Position numbers and translations under genes: made by a program
Shown: one piece after another, positions 36,950-49,240 of the stretch
How positions within the stretch are numbered: the first letter of the stretch is position 1
Layout: every line of letters begins with the position of its first letter
Assembly: GCA_003313425.1 (NCBI GenBank)
Contig: NHZP01000006.1
Span: 372,001 to 436,000, forward strand
DNA length: 64,000 bases
Direction: 5' to 3'
DNA from: Pseudopyrenochaeta lycopersici
Lineage: Eukaryota > Ascomycota > Dothideomycetes > Pleosporales > Pseudopyrenochaetaceae
Notes under the pieces: generated by a model
What the model was told of the DNA's origin: nothing
What the model saw: the letters and a program-made list of their open reading frames with translations, nothing else
The model's database searches: none

Positions 36950-38106
36950 GGTCGGTGATGTGTGGAGTTGATGTTGGTGGAGAGCGTTACTTGTAAGGTC
37001 AGGTAGGTCTGGATACGAATACTATTCAGGCTGTTTGTTGGGAGTGCAGTCTTCTGAGGGTGTAATGAAGGGTGAGATTTGAGGGCTGGTTGATAGTGAA
37101 GAAGTTCATCATGGACCAAGGGCGCAAGTATATACTCATTTCATTTGCATGGAATGTCTGATGTTGACGCACTCTAGTAGGATTACCGCCGACTCAGCCT
37201 CTTCCGTTTGGTCCGTTTTTATCACATTGGACTTTTTGGAGATGCAACATGTTTGGTGTTGCGAGTACCCCTTACGAAGTGCGAGTACGAAAAGTACGAG
37301 TGCGAGACCGAAAACTAGTCGGGCCGAACCACGTAACGGCCTCAGCCCTACAGAACTCACCCGCACGTTTCATTCGTAAATAGGAACACCAAGCTTTGTG
37401 GTTGCTTTATATTCAAAGGCTTGACCTGTCACTTTGTAAGAGATCTTCCGTGTCTAGAGACATGATTGGTGGAGGTCAAGTGGATTGGCTTTGCTCGGTC
37501 AATGCTTCTTCACCCTACCTTGCGATCGAGAAGCCCACAACTGGTTAAGCTTGGTAAGGCATATTCCGTGTCGTTGAGGCTCATTCGTAGATCAGCATTA
37601 TTGAACCATGTCGGATATCTCCAGAATCCGCGTCCCGCAAGTTAGGCTTGCGAACATACACAAATCGGCGGTAAGATTGGTCATCATGCACGTGGTACCA
37701 ATGCCTTTGTACCTTAGAGGCGGGTCAACAAAGTTGGGCAATGACGCTTTCTCGCGTTGGATTTGTCGTTTTCGCTCTGTAGATAACCAGGAAGTCCGCT
37801 GTAATGGTGCACTCGCAGGTCCAGCTGACGGCCCGAACGTAGAATATGAAAAAGATAGAGCTGTGACAGCACGTTGTACATGTATTTGGCCGCATAGGCG
37901 GATCGCATAAGCGGATGAAACGGGAATCATCAGTGGTCGTAGAGCATCCTGTGAACACGTATGAATGCCAGGAAAGGGAATATTCGCGAGTCTGAAATTC
38001 TGGCGGTCGAGGAGCGCTGGCGAAGCCGCGTACTATGTGCAAATTTCCAAACTCAAAGATACCGCCGGCTGTTAGATTTCTAAGCTTCTGCTACTCTTTG
38101 TCTATC
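36950..38106. other. Intergenic between membrane-protein and transcription-factor genes
   Basis: Contains the promoter of the minus-strand membrane-protein gene. Overlapping 60-110-codon frames at 37.6-38.0 kb show no family. Nothing else is evident. Confidence 0.45.
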
Positions 38107-40386
38107 TCAGCTCTGCCCCGCAGGGGGTGGGCCGGGAGGTCCGGGGACATGTCCGTGTACATTTGGGGCGGCGTCGCCGCCCAATAGACTCCCAAGATCG
38201 CCCCAGTTCCAGTCGTTAATATTGTTGATCGTAAAATCCATAAATTGCATCTGTGTGGCTCTGTCAAGCCGGGCACCAGGATACGCAGTGCCTGTATACT
38301 CTTGGTCAGGGTAGAAGCGGCCTGCGCCATTGTCGGCAAACAGGTAAGCGCCGCTGTTCGTTGAAGACTGATGGTAGGGGTATGGCATGACGTCTTGATG
38401 TGGTTCCTGTGGCAGGCGTGGAGGCCCAGGTGGCCTCGGTGCCTCAGCGGGCTCGACCTTGGATTCAATGGTGGACAAGGGTGAGATGTTCATGGCATCT
38501 GCCATGGAGTGCAGCTCCGGGACGAGGGACGCAAACTTGGCAATGGTACCAGGCATGTGAGGGTTTCGTCTGTGGCGCTGGGCCAGATCGGCCAGCTGGG
38601 AGAGCAATATGCGCGAATCTGACATGTTGGTGCGGGCCATCTTGTTCAGGCAGACGAGATCGAGGACCAGGACAGAGCTGGAAGTCAGGGTATACCAGAT
38701 GTCCCACCAGGTGATGGCGTCAAACTTGCCGAGCGTCTCGAGTTTGAAGACGATGCGACCCAGGTCGCTGCCAGACTCGGAGCAGGACTCGGCCAGGGCG
38801 ATGAGGGCATGGTTTGGAGAGTCTCTGCCCTCTTTGGACAGCATGGAGGCGCGTGCAAGCAGGGCTGCACGGCAGAGCACGACAATGGTGTAGTGGTACA
38901 TGGCATGCAAGAGCAGTAAGGGGCGCTGGAAGGCAGGGGGACATGTGTCGCAGGCTTCTATGCGAAGGTGGTCAGGAAGCGACTCCTTCCATCGTTGCAG
39001 GTCGCGCAGTACGCCTGCGGCGGGAGACAAGGGCCCCACGTAGGATTCGTCGCTTGTGGTGGATCTGATCGTCTTTGGCGCACGGCAGGCGGAGCCGAGA
39101 TGCACGACCAGGCGGTTGAACCAGTTGCTGTAGTCGGGCGGACAGTAGCTGGCCATGCCAATGATGCGCTCGTTTGGGCAGCTGATCTTGGAGACGGGAT
39201 GCTCAATGGCACTCGGGCGGTCGTAGGACGAGACCTGGATCTGCTCGAAGGCGTACAGGGTCCACCACAGGCGCTTGCGCAGCTCTCTGGTCAGGGGCGT
39301 CTGCAGGGTGCTCACCTTGTCCTGGTGCAGGCCGATGGCGAAGGCGATGCGGATGGCGGTGCCGGTCAGGTTCCAGCAGGCGTCGCGGTGGTTGGTGTTG
39401 TGCAGATGCATGGCGGCGAGCATCATGGCCTGCACGGCCATGACGCTGGAGGTGAAGATGACGACGGGCAGCAGCGTCTGGACGCGGCGCCACCACAGGC
39501 GCTCCTGGTCCTCGGGGAAGGCAATGCGGGCGACGCGGCGGGCCAGCAGCAGCACGCAGAGGAAGCTGCACAGCCAGGCCGGGTCGGCGGTGGCCGGGTC
39601 GGCCAGCCATGCCTCGTAGGCCTCGCGGAAGGAGGCCTCGTGCAGGACGGGGAAGTCCGGGTTGATGTACTCGAAGAAGGCGCCGATGAGCGACTCGAGG
39701 CTCGGGTGCTCGCAGGGGCCGGCCGAGGCGCGTCCATGGACGGGCGAGTTGTGGTCCATGTTGGAAGTCGCGCTGGGCGTCGACAGCGCGTGCGGGTCGC
39801 CGTGGCCGTCCATGGGCTCCTGGTCGGCCGCGTTCCTGCCAAACAGCACGAACTCGCGGACGGCGCCCTGGCCCACCAGCGTGCGCAGCTTCAGGTGGAA
39901 GAAGAAGGAGCTGGCGGGGCCAATGTACTGCACCTGGCCCTGCTGGTCTGGCAGCAGCGACATGGACTCGTCGCCCTCGCGGTCGCTGCCGCTCTTGTGC
40001 TCGCCCTGGCCGTCGCCGTCGCCCGACTCGGGCAGCGCAATGCCCATCGAGGTGCCCAGCTGGCGCAGCTCGTCCATGTTGGACACGTCGGCCTCGGGCA
40101 GCAGGCCCTTGACCAGCGACTCCAGCAGCGCCAGCCGGTTGCCCAGGCCCTCGACGCTGCCATACAGCCGCTTCTTGCGCGGCTGCGTCGTGAGGCATTC
40201 GATGTTGTGCACCACGCAGTATCTGCACGACTCTTGCCCAGGCTCTTTTCTACATTTTTGCTTGCGCGACTTGCACTTGTCGCAGCTCGTCTCGGTGCGC
40301 TTCCGCTTGTCCAGGGGCACTCTGCGCGAGGAGCTGCTGCTTCCTATGGGCGTCGGCGTTGCGGCGGGCGCAGGCGCGGGCATCAT
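38107..40386 (-). CDS. Zn2Cys6 fungal-specific transcription factor
   Basis: One uninterrupted exon encodes 759 residues. The binuclear zinc cluster is complete: Cys35, 38, 45, 54, 57 and 64 (spacing C-x2-C-x6-C-x8-C-x2-C-x6-C), preceded by a basic KRKR. A linker and dimerisation-like helix follow (GLGNRLALLESLVKGLLPE). Residues about 230-560 form the fungal-specific regulatory domain (FEYINPDFPVLHEASF, then AIRIAFAIGLHQD and RKRLWWTLYAFEQ). The C-terminal 130 residues or so are Pro-rich and end in a region with aromatic and acidic residues (FMDFTINNINDWNWGDLG) that could activate transcription. The region is GC-rich, which creates long antisense frames. The nearest divergent gene is the FAD monooxygenase, 3.3 kb away, a possible but unproven target. 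Confidence 0.93.
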   Translation of the reverse strand: MMPAPAPAATPTPIGSSSSSRRVPLDKRKRTETSCDKCKSRKQKCRKEPGQESCRYCVVHNIECLTTQPRKKRLYGSVEGLGNRLALLESLVKGLLPEADVSNMDELRQLGTSMGIALPESGDGDGQGEHKSGSDREGDESMSLLPDQQGQVQYIGPASSFFFHLKLRTLVGQGAVREFVLFGRNAADQEPMDGHGDPHALSTPSATSNMDHNSPVHGRASAGPCEHPSLESLIGAFFEYINPDFPVLHEASFREAYEAWLADPATADPAWLCSFLCVLLLARRVARIAFPEDQERLWWRRVQTLLPVVIFTSSVMAVQAMMLAAMHLHNTNHRDACWNLTGTAIRIAFAIGLHQDKVSTLQTPLTRELRKRLWWTLYAFEQIQVSSYDRPSAIEHPVSKISCPNERIIGMASYCPPDYSNWFNRLVVHLGSACRAPKTIRSTTSDESYVGPLSPAAGVLRDLQRWKESLPDHLRIEACDTCPPAFQRPLLLLHAMYHYTIVVLCRAALLARASMLSKEGRDSPNHALIALAESCSESGSDLGRIVFKLETLGKFDAITWWDIWYTLTSSSVLVLDLVCLNKMARTNMSDSRILLSQLADLAQRHRRNPHMPGTIAKFASLVPELHSMADAMNISPLSTIESKVEPAEAPRPPGPPRLPQEPHQDVMPYPYHQSSTNSGAYLFADNGAGRFYPDQEYTGTAYPGARLDRATQMQFMDFTINNINDWNWGDLGSLLGGDAAPNVHGHVPGPPGPPPAGQS

Positions 40387-43300
40387 CGCGGCGGTCGTGG
40401 CATGTAGCGAGGCATGCGAGGCGGGGCAGCAAGGGCATCAGTACGCAGCCAGGAGCATCGTGGTCGCCACTTCACGTCGTGAAGCGCATTCGAGATTTGG
40501 GTGAAATACTGGCTGTCTACGCAATCCGACTGCCACCGCAAATCGAGATGCAGGGACTCCAGACGGTCCCAGGCGTCGGGCTAGTCCCGAGATTCGACCT
40601 GTCGTCTCCCGCTTGCGGGACATGGGGCTCGCCTCCCGAACCATTGGGCGACGCCTGTTGGCCAACCAAACACTGCCAGAACTGCCTGCCTGGGAACCCC
40701 AAACTTTCCTGTCCAGGCCATGTCACATCGAGTCCTTCGCCAGCACCCACCAAAAAAAAAACCCCCCTCCATCTCGTCCTCTATACACCGTCTCCTATGC
40801 GCCCGTGTTCAAACTGTCGGCGTGTCAATAGCCTTTCCGAGTTTCACCTCCATCTCCCCAGCCACCCTTGCGCAGAACAGATTGGTTCCCGCTTGGACCA
40901 AGCCCTCTTCACTCTGGGCAATTCGTCTTTCCAGGTGCTCTCTTTCACCGTCTCAGGCTCAGCATCTGCTGTGTTCTTTTCCGTTGAACTTATCAAACCA
41001 TGCACTGCTACCACGTCAAACCCGTAGTTAAAACCATACTCATCCATCTTTGCCTGTGTCTCGCCCACCTGCCTGATGGCGTGTGGTTATACTGACCTTC
41101 TTGGCTCCAAGCTTCGCCGGGGCTGCGTCACCGCCTGGGCTCCCTATTGTGATATTCAAGTTTCTCATTAGCGCTCTAAGTCTCCCTGCTCCTTCTTTCT
41201 CTACCCAGAACCGCTCAGAGAACATGCCCAATACTCGCGGTGGCATCCATTACGTTGCAAATCACACGGGATGCTCACCCAAGAAGTCGATTCTAGCCAT
41301 AACCTTCTCTACCGCATTGCCAAATCTCTTGTTCAACTCCACCATATTCGGCTTCTACCACAACATTGGTCCATGACAAAAGACAGCAAGAGACACAGAG
41401 GAGAGACGATGGTGGCCGTCTATTATTAATATTGGTCCTGCAGAATTGAAAAATATGCCACGAGCCGACGTTGCGGCCTTTCGTTCCGCTGACGGGGAGA
41501 TTCGGTCTATTCCATAAACCACTCTTCAATAAATCCGTATTATCGATTTAGGTTGGGCACAACTGACGGCTTGCTAGCTACCCAACCGAGAACCCTCTAC
41601 CGACCGACCATACAGCCACATTCATTTCCGATACTGCATCGTCGATGGATTCAATCATCCGCATCATTAAACGCCATAGCGACATGCCGCATGGCGGAAG
41701 TCTGCTGCCGAAGGCTTGCCCCTCACCGCCTGGGATACCGCAATCAACACCTTCCTCGTTAGCGAGCCACACCGCAGCGAATCCGGTGGTTGTGCTCGCT
41801 TCTAGCAATAATTACCGAAAACTGCAGTTTCCCTGCTGCCCATGCAACCCCTGGCACACTGTCGGAAACCCAATTGGCCTGCTGCTGACTATGCCGATGA
41901 CAGCATTTTAGCAGAGTTCATAGGAAATACCAACTGCCACGAGAGTGTAGAGATATTGCACCTTCGTAGATGCTGAGTATAGAGCATCCCATGCACACCC
42001 ACCATAATCATGTTCCGCTTACGGTGGTGGCCATCATCTGGATTTTGACGTTTTAATTACATCACTCAAATCGCCCTGCTGAGACAGGATCACCACCAGT
42101 CTGTCCGAATCTATACATCATCTCCACAAAATGGCTTCATGGACTGTCCATGGAATCAACACGTCGATGCTCTCACTACAGGACTCATGCCTAGACTCGT
42201 TCAAGCACAAGACTATCAAGAAGAGAAGTCGGTGATGTGTCTTCAATAGTCACTCAGGAGATGGAATGATATGCTGCACACACGGGGAACGCTTATGCTT
42301 TTACGCCGTATTTTCACTCACCGCATCTTTCGACCCCAATAAATGCAATGCAGGGGCACAGTAATGGGGTGCTCAAGCTTTGGCAATAGTCTCCATACCG
42401 TCCTTCTTCACCCTCCTCTCAGCGCTCGCGGACTCCATTGTGCCTAGTTCTTTTCTATCCAAATCATACGCTAGTCGGTGACACTTTCGGGCCTGGCTGG
42501 AGCCGACACGGTCAAATCTAACTGCTTTCTCTACACTTCACAACTTCGAGTGCGGTTTCGTTCCCTTGTATGTATCTTGCCAACATAGTTAGTAGCTATC
42601 CTTCTCTGCAACCCACGCTTTGACATAAATCAGGATGATGGCAAAGTCATATTCGGCGTCCATTATCCTCTACTTTCCAGTCCGAGGAAAGCTGCTACCG
42701 TGATCAGTAATATACAGGCTGCGAAAGAATGCTTCGGAGAGGAAATCGGACAGTGCGGCTGGGCCATTCGAGCCTGGACAGCGTAACTCGATAGGAAACG
42801 GAAGAAATCCACTTACACTTAGGAGAGCACAGTACACCATTACGTCTACCAGCAATCCTCGCCGACTCGTTTCCGCATTGTGCCCGAAATGGCAATTGTC
42901 CTCGGCGGGATACTACTAAACCTTGATTGGCGGGTTACGTGATCCGCGTGGCAGGTGCTGCGAAAACGCGCCATTCAGCCCTCTCACGACCCTCCAACAA
43001 TACCTCTCCGCCAAACAGGAACCTCATGGCTGCTTCGCATGCTTTCATCCATGTCTGCACAGCATCTGCAAACACGCACACCGAACCTGCCTTCGCTAAG
43101 CGACAGTCTTCGGCTGCAACTACCCGCAAGTAGCACCATCTGATAGGCTCCATGCACCCGACTACGGTAGCCCAATGTAACTTCAACCGACACACTTACT
43201 TAGAACCGATGCCCGCGGACACGACACCAGGCTTAATGGTCGGGTTGTGGGCTCGCCGTATGTATGTAGGGAAGCTATGATGTGATCAATTAGAAAATTT

Positions 43301-43663
43301 GCTGCGGCAATCCAGGCCGTACGCATGGCTGGTTTGCGGAACCCTCATTGCTGTATGATTCCGACAGCTCGGGAAGTGCAAATTCCTTGCACGACAAGTA
43401 GTTGGTGCGTGCTTACTTTGATCATCGTCTCGCACTATGGCAGCAAAATATCTGGCGAGGCTACTATATGCCGGACCGTTTACCTGTTGTTTGTGTTGAT
43501 GGTAGCGTCCTTCCCAGATTTCTTCTCAAGCTGAAGCAAGGTTTGTGCAATAAGCATCCGACGGCTGTTCACCATCTGGGCCCCTTGCATTACGGTCGCA
43601 TCACCCCATATCACACACTCGACATTAGCATCACGCGACGAAAGGTGAAAGAGAAGGAGAAGA
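40387..43663. other. 3.3-kb divergent intergenic region
   Basis: This lies between the divergently transcribed Zn2Cys6 gene and the FAD monooxygenase gene. Only short frames without domain signatures are seen. There is an A10 run near 40752. No RNA gene was recognised. Confidence 0.45.
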
Positions 43664-45034
43664 ATGGCAGCACAGGACGTCAACATCGCCATCGTCGGCG
43701 CAGGAATCGGTGGCTTAGGCTTCGCAATCGGCCTGAACCACCTAAATGTGCCCTTCACAATCTACGAATCAGCGCCGCATTTCTCTGCAGTGGGTGCAGG
43801 CGTTGGCCTGGGACCTAATGCCCTCCGCGCAATGGACTTGATCGACAAACGTTTCAGCGAGATGTACATGGCCATTGCTACAGGAAATCTGAAACCAGAG
43901 AAGAAGCATGTTATGATGGAAGCCATGCGTATGGAAGAGGGGTTGGGAGAAGGGGAGAGCTGGTGGGGCCATGGCGGTTGGGGAGCAGAGTACTATGAAC
44001 GAACCGGTGCTCACAGGAAAGATTTACTGGACATCATGACGAGTTTCATCAAGCAGGATGCTGTGCTGTTCAACAAGAGAGTGCAGAAGATGGAGCAGGC
44101 CGATGGTCGCGTCACACTTACCTTTGAAGATGGCCAAGTTGCACATCACGCTGCGGTCGTTTGCAGTGATGGCGTCAAAGGCTTCTCACGGAAAATCGTT
44201 CTCGGAGACCGATATCCAGACTGCGTTGAGCCGCAATACACGCATAAATACGCCTACCGCGCCATAATCTCCATGGATGACGCGAAGGAGGTATTAGGAG
44301 ACCTCGCCACAGACGCAAAAATGTACCTCAGCAAAGGTGCAAACTTGTCCACATACCCAATTCGTCAAGGTACGGCAATAAACGTCGTAGCCTTCAAGTA
44401 CGACACGCAGCCCTGGGCGGGCCCCGAAACCACACGCAACGTCTCACGGGAAGACATGCTAAATGACTTTGCAAACCAGAACCCGGACCCGCGATTAATG
44501 AAGCTACTCGACTGGGCAGAACCCACACGCTGGGCTGTCAAACACCATCTCAATACTCCGACGTACTACAACAGCCTCATCTGCATGCTCGGCGATGTTG
44601 CACATGCAAGCGGCCCTCATCAAGCCGCAGGAGCAGGTCAATGTCTTGAAGACGCTCTTGTTCTCTCCCGTGTACTGGGCCGCGTATTCCAGTCCATATC
44701 CTCCTCTACACTCGCCAGCCCCTCCCCGACGCGTACTCGAATCATTGAAGCAGCGTTCCAGGCGTATGACGAAGTGCGGCGACCCCGCGCGCAGGAACAA
44801 GTTCGCAGCAGCCAGGAGTGCGGCGAGATATACACCCTCACGAACCCGGTGGTGGGCGACGACATTCCGAAAATCGTGCAGCATTTGAATAACAGGTTTG
44901 CTTGGATTTGGCTGCACGACTTGGCGAGCGATGTGAGGAGGGCAGAGGCGAGGTTTGATGAGCTGTCCGACATGCAGAGCAAGGGGGGAGATAGGGAGAG
45001 GCAAAGGGAGAAGGAAGGGAGTGCTAGGTTGTAA
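43664..45034 (+). CDS. FAD-dependent monooxygenase, salicylate-hydroxylase-like
   Basis: A single exon encodes 456 residues. The N-terminus has the FAD-binding fold (VNIAIVGAGIGGLGFAIGL; Gly12, 14, 17), then GVGLGPNALRAMDLI. Arg118 lies in AHRKDLLDIM, the family's NADPH-side motif. The second FAD motif is LGDVAHASGPHQAAGAGQ (Gly310-Asp311). Such flavoproteins hydroxylate or decarboxylatively hydroxylate aromatic acids using NAD(P)H and O2 in the cytosol. The type is class A, group of 6-hydroxynicotinate/salicylate monooxygenases; the actual substrate is unknown. The C-terminus is charged. Its neighbour is the divergent Zn2Cys6 regulator. Confidence 0.88.
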   Translation: MAAQDVNIAIVGAGIGGLGFAIGLNHLNVPFTIYESAPHFSAVGAGVGLGPNALRAMDLIDKRFSEMYMAIATGNLKPEKKHVMMEAMRMEEGLGEGESWWGHGGWGAEYYERTGAHRKDLLDIMTSFIKQDAVLFNKRVQKMEQADGRVTLTFEDGQVAHHAAVVCSDGVKGFSRKIVLGDRYPDCVEPQYTHKYAYRAIISMDDAKEVLGDLATDAKMYLSKGANLSTYPIRQGTAINVVAFKYDTQPWAGPETTRNVSREDMLNDFANQNPDPRLMKLLDWAEPTRWAVKHHLNTPTYYNSLICMLGDVAHASGPHQAAGAGQCLEDALVLSRVLGRVFQSISSSTLASPSPTRTRIIEAAFQAYDEVRRPRAQEQVRSSQECGEIYTLTNPVVGDDIPKIVQHLNNRFAWIWLHDLASDVRRAEARFDELSDMQSKGGDRERQREKEGSARL

Positions 45035-46038
45035 GCCCATTTCTTCCATAATGCTTACATCATGTTATTTTTATAATAGAAAAAGCATGCTTTTTGGCTA
45101 ACCTGTATGTAGAGTTGATACACCCAATGCATCCCCTGTGCGGTAAGCGTTCGTGGCTTGAGATTAAAGCGAGAGTTCATCCATCTATCATTTGCTCGTA
45201 CCCATGTTATATATCCTCTCTTCCGTCCTTTTAAAGCGAACAGTAGCATGCGCATGCGAAGGAGTAATATGGTGTTTCAACAAAGATTACGATTGCGCTG
45301 CATACGATGAAATCCGACTCGTCTTAGCCCGTTGTGTAATTCCGGCCCTGCTTTTGTATAATTCCAATTTTAATTTTAATCTCACCATCATGACGCTCTA
45401 GTAAGCCTGGACGGGATTTACGATTCGGATAGTCATCAATTAACCTCTGCCCTTTTGCATCGTTATATCCATATCTTCCGGTCCTACGACATCATCCCAC
45501 CATGAACACCCCCCCCCTTGTCGGGCCACGTTCGTAGTGAAGCCTCAGATTCGTTACTCGCCTCAATGCGAGCTCGGCGGGGCCGCAAGCATGCATCCTA
45601 CTGACCCTGCACTCACCGCTAGCGGGAAGCGGGTACGTTCAGAGCTACAGGCCTGTGTATAACGGAGCGCCAATCGTTTGGTAAACAAGACGCACAGAGG
45701 AGAGATGTGACGATGTGACGAATTGTGGGAAATCAAGTTCTCTCTAAACAAGCGAGGTCAGGGAGTGATAGATAGGATGTGTTTTTGACGAATATAAAGA
45801 GCCAAAATTAGTGGCAATAATATTCATTCTTCGATGGCTTGGAATTCGGATACCGGGGCCATTCGGGGCGGAATTCACTGTTCTGCTTGTAAATCTCGAA
45901 GAATATCATGGCCGTAAGTCAGGTCCTTGGTCAGTACAGATAGACGGCAAAATGGAAAAAGAATTCATATGCAGAGTCTAGAAATCGGTATTTAATTATC
46001 TCGTAAAAAGTGATGCTATCTATTCATATCGGGATTTT
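45035..46038. other. Convergent intergenic region
   Basis: Shared 3' space of the monooxygenase and beta-galactosidase genes. Includes a C9 run at 45509-45517. No gene was recognised. Confidence 0.45.
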
Positions 46039-49000
46039 TTACGGTGTCTGCAATAACACCTCGAATTCGAATGCTTCTGTCAACAATGCATACTCGTCCA
46101 ATGTCCTAGGTCCACAACTGCCGCTGCCCAAGCCATGATGTGCCCAATCGAGCCGCAACACCACGCTGTCGGTCTTCTTCTTCCGCAGCTCATAAGGATG
46201 CTTAGCTGCAGCAACGTCTCGCATCCTGTAGTGGCTGGCTTGGAAATCGAAGAGATGTCTCGCCTTTCCGTCTTTGCCAGCAAATTGCACACTCAGGCCC
46301 GCACCGGCGCCGTTCTTGATAGACAAGTACCGAGTATCGGTGTGGTTCGAGCTCTCCTGTGGGACCTCGTAGTCGGTCCATAGCTCGTCGACGCTAGTGA
46401 CACTGTATTTCCCAACAGGCTGGGAGAGTTTGCTGTCGCGATAAGTCTCCCCAAGGCCGCGGCCGAACCACTCGACTTGCTGGAACTGGTTCGGAGTCTC
46501 TAGAACAAGACCGATCCGGGGTAGTGTGCGAGGTAGATTGTCACCCTTGGGTGTGCCGGTGACGTGAACAGAAAGGGAGCCGTTGGCGTGGAAGGTGTAT
46601 GTGAGGGTGCATTCGATTGACCAGGACAGAATCGGGGGCGCAACGCGCTGCTGCACTGTAACCTTCAGCTCCTCTTTACCCGATTGCTCCCACGAGATCT
46701 TTCTTGTGGACAGCTTCGCAAGATGCAGTTTCTTGTCTTCCCAGTCCCATCCATCCTGGGGCGCGTCATTGTCGGTGGGAGCGCGGAAGAAGTCGATTTC
46801 AGGTGCCTTCGAGATCAACTCAGTGGAACCTTGGAGCCAGGATGTGAGCGCGCCGTGGAGTGTATTGAAAGTCCATGTGGATTTATCAGTGGTAATCTTG
46901 AGTGTGTTTCTGGATGTGGTGACATCTAGTTGTTGGCTGGAAGTAGCTGGACGTTGTACCGGGGCAACTGCGGTTACGGATACTTGGGCAGTTGCGACTT
47001 GGAAGCCCTGGTCGAGGTATTTGGTGCTGTCTTTCAGTGCGAATGAAAAGCTTATCAATACCTCGCTCTCTGAGCTAGAGATCTTTGGTAGATCAATCTC
47101 GAAGGTCTGGCCTGGCCCAATGCCGGAGGGGATATCGAGCGATCCTTCTTCTCCCTTACCGCCAGATTCATATACCGTGGTGTACTGGCAGCTGAGATGG
47201 TCCAATGTGATGAAATCATACCGATTGATAAACTTCGCCTTGGTTTGGCTAGACTCCAGTAGCTGTACCGGCTCGATAGCCTTCTTGTATTCGATCAAAC
47301 CGGCGTTCGGCTTGTGATCAGAGTTGACAAGACCATCCATGACGAAGGTAGCATCGTGGACTTCCTCGCCAAAGTCGCCTCCATACGCGTAAAACTCCTC
47401 GTTGGTCTGCTTGTCTTTCGTCAAGAGACCGTGGTTCGCCCACTCCCAGGCAAAGCCACCCTGTAACGTGGGGTACTTGTAGAATGCATCAACATACTCT
47501 TTGACGTTTCCGGGGCCATTGCCCATGGCATGAACCTAAATTTGTTAGGTTTCGTAAGTGCACTACAGAGACAGCACTTACGAATTCACACAGTACAAGA
47601 GGCTTCGTCTTGCTCTTATCTTCCGCAAATCTAACGATTTCATCAATTGGTGGATACATCCTCGAGTACATGTCCATGGTCTCTGCGTAAATGTCCGCTT
47701 CGTAATGAATCGGCCTACTGTCGTCGTATGCTTTGATGTGGTCATACATTGCCTTAAAGTTCTGGCCGAAGAAAGCCTCATTGCCCAAGCTCCAAATAAT
47801 AATAGAGGGATGCAATTGATCTCTTTTCACCAGCGCTTCAGCTCGGTCAACATATGCATGAGTCCAATCCGGGTTGTTGGTCGTCCATTCAGCGGCTTTC
47901 TGCCTCGTAAGCAACTGCCGTTCGCGGAAAGGCAGATTCTGTTCTGGCTTGGACAGAGCAGCGTCAGCGATACTCTCGAAACCGTGGCACTCCAAGTCTG
48001 CTTCATCGATGAGCCAGAAGCCCATCTCGTCTGCAAGATCATATAACCTTGGGTCGTTCAACTGATGCGAAGTGCGGATGGCGTTGATATTGTGGCGTTT
48101 CATGGTCAAGAGATCCTGCTTCATGAACTCGTAAGGTACAGCTCGACCCAATGTAGGATGATGTTCATGGCGGTTGACTCCGCGGAAAACAACTCTCTTT
48201 CCATTGACCTTCAATAGGCCGTCCTTCATCTCCACTTGCCGGAATCCAATGCGCTGAGCCACGTGTTGCTCAGAATTTAGAGATACTACCAAATGATAGA
48301 GGTTGGGCGATTCAGCAGTCCACTTCAAGGGGTCCTTAACTGGGATACTAAGGTCTGTGGTGGCGCCGCTGTTGACGTCTGCCTCTGAAGAAGCAATAGT
48401 CTTCTTCTCTGCATCCAGGACTTTTACAACAATCTTCCCGGAGCCGACTGCGCTCACCTTGACCTTGAGCTCGGCATCTGTGTATGATGAGTCTAGAAGC
48501 GTTTGAGCAAACACATTGTCAATGCGAGACTCCTTTGGAAAGCCAACCAAGAGCACATCGCGGAAACTGTAGTGGTAAGTAACGGGTTTATCAGAGAACT
48601 TGAATACTTACATGCCGCTTAGCCACCACTGGTCCTGATCCTCAATATAGGTACCGTCACAGAACTGATACACCCTTACGGCCAGGGTGTTCTCGGCCTC
48701 CGAATCAACCAAAGCTGTGATGTCGAACTCGTCCGGGTTCCTGCTCCCTTGGGAATACCCAACCTCTTTACCATTGACCCAAACATGGAAGGCCGCATCG
48801 ACACCCTCAAATCTAAGGCGGACCTGGCCACTCTTCAACGCGTCTGGAACCTTGAACTTCTTGATGTAGGATCCAGTCTCGTTTTCGGTGAAGGACACAT
48901 TGGGAGGATCAACAGGGATAGGGTATATTACATTCGTGTACTGGGGGCCCTTGCCAAATCCTTGCAACTGCCACATGCCTGGCACGGCAATGTCGCTCCA

Positions 49001-49240
49001 TTTCGAGGTGTCGTAGGACGCTGCCTCGAATCCTTCTGGCGCTTCAAATGGAGAATAGGCGTGCTGGAACTTCCATGTGCCAGAAAGACTGTGCGTTTTC
49101 GATTTGCTCACATCATATGTGAGCGCATCAGCTTCCGAAGTGTAATTCTGGAAATATGCACGGGCTGGTAGTGTGTTCTTGTGGAGGATACTGAGGTTGT
49201 TCCAATCCGGAGTACCAGTTGGATGCACACCTGAAGTCAT
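46039..49240 (-). CDS. GH2 family beta-galactosidase (LacZ type)
   Basis: Three exons (49240-48612, 48566-47582, 47535-46039) with introns of 45 and 46 nt give 1036 residues, the usual length of LacZ/Lac4-type enzymes. Splicing restores family signatures at both junctions: WWLSGIFRDV at the first and LCEFVHAMGNGPG at the second. The N-terminal sugar-binding domain is near residues 40-215. The catalytic barrel is near 330-630, with the acid/base Glu473 in WSLGNEAFFG and nucleophile Glu537 in LCEF. The C-terminal Bgal small-chain domain follows (DFFRAPTDND through GRGLGETYRD). There is no signal peptide, so the enzyme is intracellular and hydrolyses beta-galactosides such as lactose after uptake. 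It is divergent from the sugar transporter at 50223, which fits a shared function and promoter. Confidence 0.95.

Noticed and set aside
38968..40407. 479-codon plus-strand frame opposite the Zn2Cys6 gene
   Set aside because: It is the antisense of a GC-rich coding exon. Its Gly/Ala/Val/Arg/Gln-rich composition is typical of a shadow frame, and the minus strand carries a complete zinc cluster and regulatory domain.
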